Shown: positions 8,675-17,460 of the stretch, piece by piece | Numbering within the stretch: the first letter of the stretch is position 1 | Layout: the number at the start of each line of letters is the position of its first letter | DNA from: a bacterium 1XD8-76 | GTDB lineage: Bacteria; Bacillota; Clostridia; Lachnospirales; Lachnospiraceae | Assembly (NCBI GenBank): GCA_003611955.1 | Contig: RAZE01000021.1 | Coordinates: forward strand, 1-64,000 | Direction: 5' to 3' | DNA: 64,000 nt | Made by a program: the position numbers and the translations under genes | Notes under the pieces: generated by a model | Told to the model about the DNA's origin: nothing | The model's input: the letters and a program-made list of their open reading frames with translations, nothing else | Database searches by the model: none

Positions 8675-10078
8675 ATGAATACATGCAGCAAAAACACCAC
8701 GACACAACAGACAAAACATGTCAAAGGCATTCGGATACAGACGATAAACTATATTATGATAGCTGTATCCTGTCTTTTTTATGTTCTTATATTATACATC
8801 ACCGTCCAGATATCTATGCGTTACAATACTCTGTCACAAAATATAGATACCTTTACCGTCTGCAGTCAGGATTCGCATGAACTGGAAAAAGCTTCCGATT
8901 ATCTCACGGAGCAGGTACGCCTCTACGTCATAACCGCTGAACCCGAATACATGGATTCCTATGTGAATGAGCTTTGCGTTTCCATGCGCAGGGAGCGCGC
9001 TCTGGAAAATTTGCAAAATAACAATATCGGCGAGGAATCTCTCGCTTATCTTCGCCGCGCGCTCGACGAATCCAACAGACTTACCGAAACGGAACTCTAT
9101 GCGATACGTCTGATTGTTGAAGCGGACAGTAACCATTCCGACAGCTTATCCGAGATCGTAGAAAACACGATTATATCCGAGGAGGATATGACTCTGTCCC
9201 CGGATGCCAAACGCCAAAAAGCGCAGACTCTCGTATTTGATTCGGAGTATCTGCACGCCAAAGAGCTGATCAGGGAAGATACTTCTTCCTGCTTAAACTC
9301 TATTATATCCGCCACATTGAACACACAGGAGGCAAGCCTTGACTCCATGAAGCAATCGCTTTTTAGACAGCGCATCTATATCAGTATTTTATTCCTTCTC
9401 AACATCATTACCTTCATTATGATCATCACCCTGATCATTAAACCTTTGAAAATATATGTGAATTGTATCAAGGAAGAAAAAATGCTGTCCATCATCGGTT
9501 CCTATGAATTCAAATACCTCGCACTCACTTATAACGATATCTATAAACTGAATAAAGTCAATGAGTCCATACTGCGCAAAAAGGCGGAACATGATCCTCT
9601 CACCGGTCTTGCCAACCGCAGCGCCTTTGAAAGTCTCAGTGAGTTGTTAAACAGTGATACACCGCTGATATTATTTTTAATCGATGTGGATTATTTTAAA
9701 GGGGTCAATGATACATACGGACATCAGATCGGAGATCAGGTTCTGATCAAAGTGGCGAAAGCCCTGCAAAAAACTTTCCGCTCACAGGACTTTGTGATGA
9801 GGATCGGCGGGGATGAATTTGCCGCCATTTTAACAAATATTACTCTGGAACAGCGCTCTGTTCTCGAGCAAAAGCTGGCCTATATCTTTCATTTTTTATC
9901 GGACACGGAGGATGGTCTGCCGGCTGTCACTCTCAGCATCGGCGCGGTTTACTCCGAAGCAGGTTTCACGGACGACCTCTACAATCAGGCTGACAATGCC
10001 CTTTATCATGTAAAAGAGCACGGACGCAACGGTTACGCTTTTTACCAGGATCTCCCCGATAATCGGACAAACCAATGA
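8675..10078 (+). CDS. Membrane-bound diguanylate cyclase (GGDEF)
   Basis: Makes the second messenger c-di-GMP from two GTP, 467 residues. Two membrane segments (about 24-46 and 234-254) flank a roughly 185-residue extracytoplasmic domain of unrecognised type that is rich in charged helices. The C-terminal catalytic domain begins at DPLTGLANR and has an intact GGDEF loop near 378-382. RSQD lies exactly five residues before the loop and is an allosteric inhibitory I-site, so product feedback is expected. No EAL or HD-GYP domain is attached. I chose the ATG at 8675 because GAGG lies six bases upstream. The ATG at 8663 has no such site. Confidence 0.92.
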   Translation: MNTCSKNTTTQQTKHVKGIRIQTINYIMIAVSCLFYVLILYITVQISMRYNTLSQNIDTFTVCSQDSHELEKASDYLTEQVRLYVITAEPEYMDSYVNELCVSMRRERALENLQNNNIGEESLAYLRRALDESNRLTETELYAIRLIVEADSNHSDSLSEIVENTIISEEDMTLSPDAKRQKAQTLVFDSEYLHAKELIREDTSSCLNSIISATLNTQEASLDSMKQSLFRQRIYISILFLLNIITFIMIITLIIKPLKIYVNCIKEEKMLSIIGSYEFKYLALTYNDIYKLNKVNESILRKKAEHDPLTGLANRSAFESLSELLNSDTPLILFLIDVDYFKGVNDTYGHQIGDQVLIKVAKALQKTFRSQDFVMRIGGDEFAAILTNITLEQRSVLEQKLAYIFHFLSDTEDGLPAVTLSIGAVYSEAGFTDDLYNQADNALYHVKEHGRNGYAFYQDLPDNRTNQ

Positions 10079-10084
10079 GAACAA

Positions 10085-10498
10085 TCACTTTAACAGTTTG
10101 TTAGAGTGATAGGGAATGATCAGATAGTCGCCTGCTGCGACGGCATCCGCATCCTCCAGATGGTTCATGTAGACTACTTCCTGTATATATTTATCTGTGG
10201 TGCTGTAATGCTCCCTGTCCGCATATGTGTGGGCGATCGAAGTCAGGGTTTCCCCCGGTTCCATACAGATATTCTTATAATATTTGAAGGAAATTTCCTC
10301 CTCCCTCGTATCGCCCGCCCTGGATACAATGCTGTTTATTCCGAAGACGGCAATGCATATAAATCCCGCCGCCAGAATAAACAGAACGAAATTTCTCCTG
10401 ATCTCCGCTTTTCTTCTTCTTTTATTGTCACGAATTCTCACATCCCACTTGCTGACGGGCAATGTAGTATCACTGTTTCTGAGCGCTGCACTGTTCAT
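10085..10498 (-). CDS. SOS-associated LysM membrane protein (YneA-like)
   Basis: Small bitopic protein of 137 residues: a basic cytoplasmic N-terminus with RRRK repeats, one membrane segment (about residues 48-66) and an extracytoplasmic LysM-like domain near the C-terminus (PGETLTSIAHTYA ... VVYMNHLEDADAVAAGDYLIIP). Bacillus YneA, a division inhibitor made during DNA damage and encoded divergently from lexA, has the same architecture and position. Sequence identity cannot be judged here. The ATG at 10498 has GGAGG six bases upstream. The ATG at 10531 has none. Its promoter holds LexA boxes, so induction on DNA damage is expected. Confidence 0.8.
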   Translation of the reverse strand: MNSAALRNSDTTLPVSKWDVRIRDNKRRRKAEIRRNFVLFILAAGFICIAVFGINSIVSRAGDTREEEISFKYYKNICMEPGETLTSIAHTYADREHYSTTDKYIQEVVYMNHLEDADAVAAGDYLIIPYHSNKLLK

Positions 10499-10613
10499 AA
10501 TATACCTCCGGTTTTCTCGATTCCTGTCCATTTTTCTCTGCGTTTTCTATCGCAAATCACCGATTTTTCTCAATATATCATATGAAGTGTCCCTTAAATC
10601 GTACATATATTCT

Positions 10614-10625
10614 GAACATCCGTTC
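10614..10625. promoter_or_regulatory. LexA (SOS) box 3
   Basis: GAAC-N4-GTTC, a perfect match to the core symmetry of the Gram-positive SOS box. It lies just downstream of the -10 of the minus-strand YneA-like promoter, where a bound repressor would block transcription. Confidence 0.7.
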
Positions 10626-10637
10626 TAATATATGACC

Positions 10638-10666
10638 AGATTAACACACGAACAAATGTTTGTCAA
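10638..10666 (-). promoter_or_regulatory. SOS promoter of the YneA-like gene
   Basis: Minus-strand TTGACA at 10666-10661, a 17-bp spacer and TAATCT at 10643-10638. LexA box 1 occupies most of the spacer and box 3 follows the -10, giving tight predicted repression. Confidence 0.75.
10649..10662. promoter_or_regulatory. LexA (SOS) box 1
   Basis: CGAACAAATGTTTG fits the CGAAC-N4-GTTYG pattern and lies inside the spacer of the YneA-like promoter. Confidence 0.8.
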
Positions 10667-10674
10667 CGAATTTT

Positions 10675-10688
10675 CAAACATTTGTTCG
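10675..10688. promoter_or_regulatory. LexA (SOS) box 2
   Basis: CAAACATTTGTTCG is the near mirror image of box 1, 26 bp away centre to centre. It lies immediately upstream of the lexA -35 element, consistent with lexA autoregulation. Confidence 0.8.
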
Positions 10689-10696
10689 AAATTCAA

Positions 10697-10725
10697 TTGC
10701 TTTTTTGGCAAACCTGTGATAAACT
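10697..10725 (+). promoter_or_regulatory. lexA promoter
   Basis: TTGCTT at 10697-10702, a 17-bp spacer and TAAACT at 10720-10725, about 55 nt before the lexA start codon and directly after LexA box 2. Confidence 0.55.
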
Positions 10726-10780
10726 GAAAACAACGACAGGGATCGTTATAAAAAGAACAGTGTTCAGAAACGAGGATTTT

Positions 10781-11395
10781 ATGTCAAAAGGAAAGATTAC
10801 CGCAAAGCAGCAGGAAATTCTGGAATATATGAAGGAAGAGATATTAAAAAAAGGCTATCCGCCCACCGTTCGGGAAATTTGTCAGGCAGTACACCTGAAA
10901 TCTACCTCTTCCGTCCATGCTCATCTGGAGTCATTGGAAAAGAACGGGTATATTGAGCGCGATCCTACCAAGCCCCGCGCCATCGAAATATGCGACGACA
11001 GCTTCCAGATGGTGCGAAAAGAAATGGTCAGCCTTCCGGTAGTCGGCACGGTGGCCGCCGGGCAGCCCATACTCGCACAACAGAATATCGACAACTATTT
11101 CCCGCTCCCCGCTGAGTTTGTACCGGGCGGCGAGTCTTTTGTCTTAAAAGTAAAGGGAAATTCCATGATCAATGTCGGAATATTTGACGGTGATCAGATT
11201 TTTGTGAAATGCTGCAATACCGCTTCCAACGGCGATATTGTGGTGGCTCTGGTTGACGATTCCGCCACAGTCAAGACTTTCTACAGGGAAGAAGATCATA
11301 TCCGGCTGCAGCCCGAAAACGATTCTATGGAACCGATCATTGTAACGGATTGCGCCATACTCGGAAAAGTGTTCGGCGTGTTCCGGATCCTCTGA
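10781..11395 (+). CDS. lexA: LexA repressor
   Basis: Master repressor of the SOS response with RecA-stimulated self-cleavage, 204 residues, the usual length. The N-terminal winged helix (about 1-65) includes [23 protein letters not shown]. The cleavage site is Ala93-Gly94 in TVAAGQ, and the catalytic dyad is Ser128 (GNSMI) and Lys165 (ATVKTF). The ATG at 10781 follows CGAGG with a five-base spacer. The frame extends further upstream but only through promoter sequence. It is divergent from the LysM gene, with three LexA boxes between them. Confidence 0.97.
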   Translation: MSKGKITAKQQEILEYMKEEILKKGYPPTVREICQAVHLKSTSSVHAHLESLEKNGYIERDPTKPRAIEICDDSFQMVRKEMVSLPVVGTVAAGQPILAQQNIDNYFPLPAEFVPGGESFVLKVKGNSMINVGIFDGDQIFVKCCNTASNGDIVVALVDDSATVKTFYREEDHIRLQPENDSMEPIIVTDCAILGKVFGVFRIL

Positions 11396-11403
11396 TAGAA
11401 AAC

Positions 11404-11433
11404 GGGATAGGATCTCCCGAGAGATTCTATCCC
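11404..11433. terminator. Bidirectional terminator between lexA and rsfS
   Basis: GGGATAGGATCTC pairs with GAGATTCTATCCC around a CCGA loop (13 pairs, one wobble). The genes converge here. The minus strand continues GTTTTCT, so it can end the L21/Obg operon. The plus-strand tail is only moderately T-rich. Confidence 0.6.
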
Positions 11434-11444
11434 GCAATGCCGTC

Positions 11445-11792
11445 TTATAATTTATCCGCCTCGATCTCTTTTCCGTCTCTCCAGATTCTCTCCAGATCGT
11501 AAAACAGACGATTCTCCATATCAAAAATATGGACAATGATATCGCCGTAATCCATCAGAACCCAGTTGGCATTTTTATATCCTTCCGTCTGTTTCATGGA
11601 AACGCCTGCCCTGCCCATTGTCTCCTCCACGTTGTCGCACATCGCCTGGATCTGACTCCGGTTTTTACCGCTGGCTATAATAAAATAATCCGCGATCGTT
11701 GAGATATCACTGATATCGATCACTTTTATATCTTCAGCCTTTTTGTCCTCCAGCGATTCAATCGCCAGTTTTGCCATTTCCTTTGCTTCCAT
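11445..11792 (-). CDS. rsfS: Ribosomal silencing factor RsfS
   Basis: Binds ribosomal protein L14 and blocks subunit joining when nutrients are scarce (Iojap/RsfS family), 115 residues. The family core is clear: DISDISTIADYFIIASGKNRSQIQAMCDNVEE and the WVLMDYGDIIVHIF segment. It is the last gene of the operon that begins with rplU, 12 nt after yqeK, the standard order in Clostridia. Confidence 0.95.
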   Translation of the reverse strand: MEAKEMAKLAIESLEDKKAEDIKVIDISDISTIADYFIIASGKNRSQIQAMCDNVEETMGRAGVSMKQTEGYKNANWVLMDYGDIIVHIFDMENRLFYDLERIWRDGKEIEADKL

Positions 11793-11804
11793 TGGTTCTC
11801 CCTT

Positions 11805-12374
11805 CTATTTCTTGTAGTAATCATAGGTTTTCTGTGTCATCGGATCGATCTCATTGCCCGTCCCTTTCAGATAGCGGAGCGTATCTCTCAAAATCTCCAC
11901 CAGTGCTTTATCCAGATCCTGAAATGCCAGTCTTCGCAGTTCAGGCAACCTCGCCGAATGGTTCCTGCCGGGCTCAATATAATCCGCAATAAACACGATT
12001 TTTTCCAACATACTCATCCCCGGTCTTCCGGTCGTGTGGTATCGGACCGCATTTAAAATATCCTCGTCCCTCACTCCATACTTGTGCTCGGCCAGATAGG
12101 CCCCTGCCTTCGCATGAAGCAAAAACGGATTTTTCGCCTCTGTCATATTGATCTCTATCGATTGCTTTTTACACAGACTGACTTTTTTATCATTGCTCAG
12201 GCATTTTGCACAATCATGTAAAAGTCCGGCTATCTCCGCCCTCTCCGTATCAATATCATAGCACATGGCAAGACATGCAGCCGTGTAAGTGACTCCGAGC
12301 GTATGTTCATATCGCTTTTTGTCCTGACTTTTTTTGATCTTTGCCCTTAATTCCGCAATATTCCCTCTCTCCAT
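11805..12374 (-). CDS. yqeK: YqeK-family HD hydrolase
   Basis: HD-superfamily phosphohydrolase of the YqeK family, 189 residues. Members hydrolyse diadenosine tetraphosphate symmetrically. Metal ligands visible are the early His in the YEHTLGV stretch, the HD pair in GLLHDCAK, further histidines in HAKAG and YHTTG, and an Asp in FIADYIEPGR. It sits between nadD and rsfS with six and twelve-base gaps, as in Bacillus and most Clostridia. Confidence 0.92.
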   Translation of the reverse strand: MERGNIAELRAKIKKSQDKKRYEHTLGVTYTAACLAMCYDIDTERAEIAGLLHDCAKCLSNDKKVSLCKKQSIEINMTEAKNPFLLHAKAGAYLAEHKYGVRDEDILNAVRYHTTGRPGMSMLEKIVFIADYIEPGRNHSARLPELRRLAFQDLDKALVEILRDTLRYLKGTGNEIDPMTQKTYDYYKK

Positions 12375-12380
12375 ACTGCT

Positions 12381-13004
12381 TTACTGCTCCTGTACATCCT
12401 TTGCTTTGTAGAAATGATTTTTTATGATATACTGTCGTACTCCCTCCGGCAGCATATAGCGGATCGAGCACCCCCTGGCCACCTTCTCCCGTATCATCGA
12501 AGAGGAAATATCCACATGTTTAACATGGAGAATCGTGATGTCTGCGCCGTATTTTTCTTTCAGTTCCCTGATCTTTTCTTCCATGTCATCGCGCTTTTTG
12601 CCGCCTCTCACCGCCGCCAGTATCTTCGCGTTCTGAAAAATCACTTCCGGGTCTTTCCACTCTTCCATCGTAAAAAGGTTGTCCGCTCCCACGATCAGAT
12701 AGTATTCCTGATCCGGGTAACGCTCTCTCAACTCCAACAGCGTATCGCAGGTATAAGAATTTCCCTCCCTGTCGGTCTCAATCGTGGAAAGCGCAAATTT
12801 GGGATTATCTTCAATCGCAAGCCCGGTCATATGGATCCTTTCCTTCGCCGGGAGAATGTCCGCCGCATCCTTCAGATAGGAACAACCTGAAGGAATAAAC
12901 AAAATCTCGTCCAGCTCAGCCTCCTCCAGCGCGATCTCTGCGATGATCAGATGTGCCATATGAATCGGATTAAAAGTTCCGCCGAGAATACCTGTTTTTT
13001 TCAT
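12381..13004 (-). CDS. nadD: Nicotinate-nucleotide adenylyltransferase
   Basis: Adenylates nicotinic acid mononucleotide in NAD synthesis, 207 residues. The nucleotidyltransferase signature GGTFNPIHMAHL lies at the N-terminus and the ISSSMIR motif near residue 175. I chose the ATG at 13004, seven bases after GAGG, rather than the adjacent GTG at 13007. It is part of the obgE-yhbY-nadD-yqeK-rsfS run. Confidence 0.95.
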   Translation of the reverse strand: MKKTGILGGTFNPIHMAHLIIAEIALEEAELDEILFIPSGCSYLKDAADILPAKERIHMTGLAIEDNPKFALSTIETDREGNSYTCDTLLELRERYPDQEYYLIVGADNLFTMEEWKDPEVIFQNAKILAAVRGGKKRDDMEEKIRELKEKYGADITILHVKHVDISSSMIREKVARGCSIRYMLPEGVRQYIIKNHFYKAKDVQEQ

Positions 13005-13021
13005 CACAATACCTCATTCCT

Positions 13022-13312
13022 TTATTTGGGCAATTCTATTTTTTTGTGATCCCTGTTTTCCTTATACAATACGATTTTTTTTCCGATGACCTGCACGACC
13101 TGAGAATGCGTGCGCTCCGCCAGCATCTCCGCGATCTCCCTCGGATCATCCATACAGTTTTTCAGGACGCTGATTTTCAGCAGTTCCTTTTTATGAAACC
13201 CCTCGGAAATCGTCTCCGTAAATTCCGGGGTCAAAGATGCCTTTCCGACCTGAAATGTCGGTTCCAGGTTCATCGCAAGCCCCTTCAAATAAGCTCTCTG
13301 TTTACTTGTCAT
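13022..13312 (-). CDS. yhbY: YhbY-family RNA-binding protein
   Basis: Single CRM-domain protein of 96 residues that associates with ribosome assembly intermediates. The opening MTSKQRAYLKGLA and the QVGK motif are typical, followed by the ELLKISVLKNC strand and the LAERTHSQVVQVIGKKIVLYK end. It lies between obgE and nadD in the usual order. Confidence 0.93.
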   Translation of the reverse strand: MTSKQRAYLKGLAMNLEPTFQVGKASLTPEFTETISEGFHKKELLKISVLKNCMDDPREIAEMLAERTHSQVVQVIGKKIVLYKENRDHKKIELPK

Positions 13313-13330
13313 AATCTACCTCACACCCTG

Positions 13331-14617
13331 TTACTCTTCATAATAGTCAAAAGAAAGTCCATACAATCTGACCGTATCTCCCTCCTTGACTCCCAGCTCT
13401 TTCAGTTCATCCAGAATACCGTTTTCCCGCAAAAAACGCTGGAAAAAGGCAAACCCTTTTTCCGATTCCAGATTGGTATACCCTAACATCTTCTCGATCC
13501 TCGGTCCCTCCACCACGTACTCATCATTCTCCGCATCATAGATGACCGTGTGCGGTTCCTCCACCCGATATAGCGCTGTCTCCGGGTCATATTCCTGTTC
13601 AAAAATAACAGGCTTATCCTTCATTTCCGCGAGGCGTTTCTTTACGGCGTAAAGCAGTTCCTTCACGCCCTCCCCGGACACTGCGGAGATCGCAAAGACA
13701 GGGATCCCCTTCGGCTCAAACTCCGCACGGATCTTCCCCACCGGATCATCCTCGCCAAAAATGCAGTCTATTTTATTTGCCGCAATGATCTGGGGACGCC
13801 CCGCGATAACTTTCTGATAATTTTCCAGCTCCTTATTGATTGCGTAGATGTCTTCTATCGGATCTCTGCCTTCCGTCGATGCCGCATCCACAATATGAAT
13901 CAACATCTTTGTCCGCTCAATATGGCGCAGGAACTCGTGGCCTAGTCCTACTCCCTCCGAAGCCCCTTCTATCAGCCCGGGGATATCCGCAATCACAAAG
14001 CCGTCCCCGTCCAGATCCACTACCCCCAGATTGGGATTCAATGTTGTAAAATGATAATTTGCTATCTTTGGTTTCGCGTTAGTCACCCGGGATAAAAAGG
14101 TAGATTTCCCCACATTCGGAAAACCCACAAGACCCACGTCCGCAATCACCTTGAGTTCCAGTAAAAGCTCTAACTCCCTGGCCGGCTGGCCCGGCTGAGC
14201 ATACTTCGGCGCCTGCATGGTGGATGTCGCATAATGCTGATTTCCATTGCCGCCTCTGCCGCCGGTGAGCAATGTATAACGAATATTGTCACCGGACATA
14301 TCTGTGATCACCTTTCCGCTCTCCGCATCTTTGATAACGGTCCCGGCCGGCACTTTGATAATAATATCCTTACCATTTTTCCCGTGGCAGTTCTTCTTTC
14401 CGCCCTCCTCACCATTCTCCGCACAATATTTTCGGATATGGCGAAAATCCGTCAGCGTATTCAGTCCCTCGTCCACCACAAAGATCACGCTGCCGCCGTT
14501 GCCGCCGTCTCCACCGTCCGGTCCTCCGTTCGGCACATATTTTTCGCGGCGGAAAGAGACATGTCCATCTCCTCCTTTACCGCTTTTCACAAAAATTTTT
14601 GCTCTGTCTGCAAACAT
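13331..14617 (-). CDS. obgE: Obg/CgtA GTPase
   Basis: Essential GTPase of 50S assembly and stress signalling, 428 residues. The glycine-rich Obg fold spans about 1-158. The G domain follows with G1 GFPNVGKST, G3 DIPGLIEGA, G4 ANKID and G5 SAVSGEG. A C-terminal OCT domain occupies about 350-428, the long Firmicutes form. A terminator-like hairpin separates it from rpmA, so its transcription may be partly attenuated. Confidence 0.97.
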   Translation of the reverse strand: MFADRAKIFVKSGKGGDGHVSFRREKYVPNGGPDGGDGGNGGSVIFVVDEGLNTLTDFRHIRKYCAENGEEGGKKNCHGKNGKDIIIKVPAGTVIKDAESGKVITDMSGDNIRYTLLTGGRGGNGNQHYATSTMQAPKYAQPGQPARELELLLELKVIADVGLVGFPNVGKSTFLSRVTNAKPKIANYHFTTLNPNLGVVDLDGDGFVIADIPGLIEGASEGVGLGHEFLRHIERTKMLIHIVDAASTEGRDPIEDIYAINKELENYQKVIAGRPQIIAANKIDCIFGEDDPVGKIRAEFEPKGIPVFAISAVSGEGVKELLYAVKKRLAEMKDKPVIFEQEYDPETALYRVEEPHTVIYDAENDEYVVEGPRIEKMLGYTNLESEKGFAFFQRFLRENGILDELKELGVKEGDTVRLYGLSFDYYEE

Positions 14618-14654
14618 ATAATTTCCTGCCTGTTATATACTGTTATACCATAGT

Positions 14655-14684
14655 AAAAAGGGCTCCAAACAGCCGTTTGAAGCC
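14655..14684 (-). terminator. Intrinsic terminator/attenuator between rpmA and obgE
   Basis: Read on the minus strand, GGGCTTCAAAC and GTTTGGAGCCC pair (one wobble) around a GGCT loop and are followed by TTTTT. It would reduce read-through from the ribosomal protein genes into obgE. Confidence 0.75.
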
Positions 14685-14762
14685 CTCCATATTTGACTTG
14701 CCTGCAGGGCTCAAGCGGGTATACCCACATATCCATTTAAGCCGCAGCTGCATTACGAGACC

Positions 14763-15056
14763 TTATTCCTCGTTTCTCTCTACCGGATAAACGGAAGCCT
14801 GCTTTCTGTCTCTTCCTTTTCTCTCGAATCTCAGAACGCCGTCCACCAGTGCAAATAATGTATCATCTCCGCCGATCCCTACGTTGATGCCGGGATGAAT
14901 CTTCGTTCCGCGCTGTCTGTATAAAATATTACCTGCTTTTACAAACTGTCCGTCTGCTCTCTTTGCGCCCAGTCTCTTAGATTCAGAATCTCTGCCGTTC
15001 TTTGTGGAACCGACACCCTTCTTGTGCGCAAAAAACTGAAGGTTCAATTTCATCAT
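14763..15056 (-). CDS. rpmA: 50S ribosomal protein L27 with Prp-cleaved leader
   Basis: L27 of the large subunit, 97 residues. The N-terminus carries the Firmicutes leader [10 protein letters not shown], in which Prp protease cuts after the FF pair to expose the conserved AHKKG end that reaches the peptidyl-transferase centre. The start is the ATG at 15056. A longer frame to 15074 begins within the ribosome binding site AGGAGG. The prp gene ends four bases upstream. Confidence 0.97.
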   Translation of the reverse strand: MMKLNLQFFAHKKGVGSTKNGRDSESKRLGAKRADGQFVKAGNILYRQRGTKIHPGINVGIGGDDTLFALVDGVLRFERKGRDRKQASVYPVERNEE

Positions 15057-15060
15057 GGTC

Positions 15061-15390
15061 TTACACCTCCTCAAATTTTACTTTACAATACTTTCTGCCG
15101 TACTGCTTTTCAATACTCACACAGCCCAGAGCCAGAGAATCCAGCAATACCACCGCCCTCTCGTCCAGTCCGTCCGGAAAACCGCAGGCGATCCGCCCTC
15201 TCTTTTCGTCTTCCTCCGGCCTGACAGGCAGCCCGCAAAGCTCTTCCAGAGAATTCAGCGTATTGATGACAAGTATGGACAGCGCAGCGCAGACGATATC
15301 TTCTCCCCGCTCCGCATATCCGGCATGTCCTCTGCACTCAAGTTCTCTGTACTCTCCCTGTCCGGTTTTGCGAAAAATCACTGTCGTCAT
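15061..15390 (-). CDS. prp: Ribosomal-processing cysteine protease Prp
   Basis: Protease that trims the N-terminal leader of L27, 109 residues. The catalytic His lies in RGHAGYA and the catalytic Cys in EDIVCAALS, the family signature. It lies between rplU and rpmA, as in all Firmicutes with the leader-type L27. There is no clear ribosome binding site before its ATG, which follows the rplU stop by six bases, so translation probably depends on rplU. Confidence 0.95.
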   Translation of the reverse strand: MTTVIFRKTGQGEYRELECRGHAGYAERGEDIVCAALSILVINTLNSLEELCGLPVRPEEDEKRGRIACGFPDGLDERAVVLLDSLALGCVSIEKQYGRKYCKVKFEEV

Positions 15391-15396
15391 AAAACG

Positions 15397-15702
15397 TTAG
15401 CCGTTGATCTTATCAATCTTAACCTGTGTGTATGCTTGTCTGTGACCGTTTTTCTTGTGGTAACCGGATTTTCTCTTGTACTTGTAGACGATAATCTTTT
15501 TGCCCTTGCCCTGTTTCTCAACAGTGCCGGTCACTGTCGCGCCTTTTGCGTCTGCGCCGACTTTCAGGCCGTTATCGCTCACTGCCAGTACCTGATCAAA
15601 TGTCACAGAGCTTCCTTCTTCCACATCCAGCTTTTCCACGCGGATGACATCACCTTCGGAAACTTTGTACTGCTTTCCACCTGTTGCAATAATTGCGTAC
15701 AT
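15397..15702 (-). CDS. rplU: 50S ribosomal protein L21
   Basis: Ribosomal protein of the large subunit, 101 residues, starting [14 protein letters not shown] and ending with the [21 protein letters not shown] block. AGGAGG lies six bases before the ATG at 15702. The upstream extension of the frame runs through the leader RNA and is not coding. First gene of the operon. Confidence 0.97.
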   Translation of the reverse strand: MYAIIATGGKQYKVSEGDVIRVEKLDVEEGSSVTFDQVLAVSDNGLKVGADAKGATVTGTVEKQGKGKKIIVYKYKRKSGYHKKNGHRQAYTQVKIDKING

Positions 15703-15840
15703 ACCGTACCTCCTGTTTACATTACTCGCTGGCTTCGGCGGCATATCGTGCGACTTTGTCAGAAAATCTTCCGCAGAAGATTTTCTATGTGAATTTATTT
15801 CCACAGGAATAAGTTCACATTAGCCTCGCCATGCGGCATA
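15703..15840 (-). promoter_or_regulatory. Structured 5' leader of rplU (candidate L21 leader)
   Basis: The roughly 140-nt untranslated leader contains two consecutive hairpins: TGTGAA/TTCACA with inner pairs (15788-15819) and a perfect 11-bp stem with a TGCG loop (15761-15786), then an unpaired GCCGCCGAAGCCAGCGAG stretch before the ribosome binding site. Firmicutes rplU genes often carry an L21 leader thought to bind L21. I assign it by position and structure, not by a covariance match. Confidence 0.55.
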
Positions 15841-15847
15841 CCCTGAT

Positions 15848-15876
15848 ATAATAGCATTCTCCGGGAAAACTGTCAA
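15848..15876 (-). promoter_or_regulatory. Promoter of the rplU operon
   Basis: Minus-strand TTGACA at 15876-15871, an exact 17-bp spacer and TATTAT at 15853-15848. It is close to consensus and just downstream of the TPR gene stop. Confidence 0.85.
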
Positions 15877-15891
15877 GAAAAATTTTCCCTT

Positions 15892-17442
15892 TTATCCTTC
15901 ACTCAGAGACTGCCTCCATCTCCACATCTTTGTATAGTACGCCTCCTCCTGATCCGGCAGAAGATACGCCGCACAGGTATATGCCTGCTCAAAAAAGCAG
16001 TAATTATCCCGCGAAATACGATTTTCCACAAGATTCAAAAGCTCCTTGGCCCACTCTATATAAGAAGGATCCTGCGAGGCAAGCCATGCGGCAAGCGTAA
16101 AAGCGGGGATGATCGGCCAGTCCAGCTGCCCTCTGCATATCCTGTCGATCTCATGAAGCGATACACGCGCTAAAATGCACACCGCCGCAAACTGCACCTG
16201 AAACAGCCAGTCCTCCGCCGGAATACGGTTGTCCTTCTGTTTCGGCGGAAAGACCATAGCTCCATACAGTTCCTCCCGCTGTGTCTCCGATATTTTTGCC
16301 GCATATTCTCCCGCCGCTTCGTACCAGGCCCCCAGAGAAAATTCTTCTGCCGCCAGTTCTCCCACCAGTCCGCTCACATAGTCGGAGGGTCTTCCGACAG
16401 CGGCGATGGGGGTATTGATATCGGGATACCGCCACAGGACGACACCTTCGTCGTCCAAAGTCTCATCGAGCGGCGGATTCTGTGCTCTGCTCGATGAAAG
16501 TTCAAAAGCGGACGGCTCCCCGCAAATCTGTTCTATCGCCAGACGCACCGCATTGATACTGCTCGCCGATTCCTGACAGGTCGTGGCACACCGGACAACG
16601 CCCGAGGTAGTTCCGTTTTCACGCATACTGCGCACCGCATTGACAATGCTCTCCGAGCTTGAACCAAGGTAATCCACGTTCGGCGTCATCATTTCAAATA
16701 TTGCCATACGGCATAACTCCTGCGCCCTTCCGCCGCCTGTACTGCCGGCGGCACACAGCAAAAGCCGCTCCAGCTCATAGGGCTCGGCATCCTCCATAAA
16801 GCAACAGAATATCCAGGAAGGCTCAGCCCAGCCGCAGTCGTTGTAATCCCCCGCCTCCAGAACTTTATAATAGCATTCTCCTGCCTTCCGCCATCGTCTC
16901 TTCCTGAAATAATAATCTCCCAGATCATTGTAGGCGGAGGCATTTCCCGGATCAGACTCAAGTCCCAGGGCAATATACCTTTCTGCCTCCTCCTCCCTCT
17001 CAAGATCGAGATAAGTCAGCCCCGCAAAAGTATATCGGGATGTTGTGGCTCCCTGTTCCAGCCCTTTTAATATCACTTCCAGCGCCTTTTCCGGTTTCTT
17101 CTCGTGACGGTAAAGATTGCATTCCGCCACAAATCTGTCGCTGGTATCCGCTCTGTCTGCGTACTCTGTGATGCTCTCAAACACGTCATGGCACAGCTGC
17201 CGCAGACGTTCCCGCAGAGCCTCCTCACATCTGTCTATTGTAAACAGAATCGACGCAATGAACAGACATGCCTCCTGTTCCCCGGCTCTGGTGACGAGCT
17301 CCTTATCGGAAAGCCATACTTCCAGAAGTTCCGTATTATCTTCCTCCCCGCGCCAGAGACACGTCGCATAATAGCGAAGCGCTTCCGATACCTTTCCGGT
17401 CTCATACAAATGTTCCGCTTCTTTCACAATTTCCGATCTCAT
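15892..17442 (-). CDS. TPR-repeat protein of unknown function
   Basis: A 516-residue soluble acidic protein that I do not recognise as a named family. Residues 1-200 look like tetratricopeptide helices (for example SDPGNASAYNDLGDYYFRKRRWRKAGECYYKVLEAG). The remainder is helical, with a serine-rich stretch (ELSSSR) near 325 and no signal peptide or membrane segment. GGGAG precedes the ATG. It follows the CpXC gene by 18 nt and probably shares its transcript. No catalytic motif is apparent, so a scaffold role is only a guess. Confidence 0.75.
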   Translation of the reverse strand: MRSEIVKEAEHLYETGKVSEALRYYATCLWRGEEDNTELLEVWLSDKELVTRAGEQEACLFIASILFTIDRCEEALRERLRQLCHDVFESITEYADRADTSDRFVAECNLYRHEKKPEKALEVILKGLEQGATTSRYTFAGLTYLDLEREEEAERYIALGLESDPGNASAYNDLGDYYFRKRRWRKAGECYYKVLEAGDYNDCGWAEPSWIFCCFMEDAEPYELERLLLCAAGSTGGGRAQELCRMAIFEMMTPNVDYLGSSSESIVNAVRSMRENGTTSGVVRCATTCQESASSINAVRLAIEQICGEPSAFELSSSRAQNPPLDETLDDEGVVLWRYPDINTPIAAVGRPSDYVSGLVGELAAEEFSLGAWYEAAGEYAAKISETQREELYGAMVFPPKQKDNRIPAEDWLFQVQFAAVCILARVSLHEIDRICRGQLDWPIIPAFTLAAWLASQDPSYIEWAKELLNLVENRISRDNYCFFEQAYTCAAYLLPDQEEAYYTKMWRWRQSLSEG

Positions 17443-17460
17443 TGCTCCCGGTCCCCCTTC

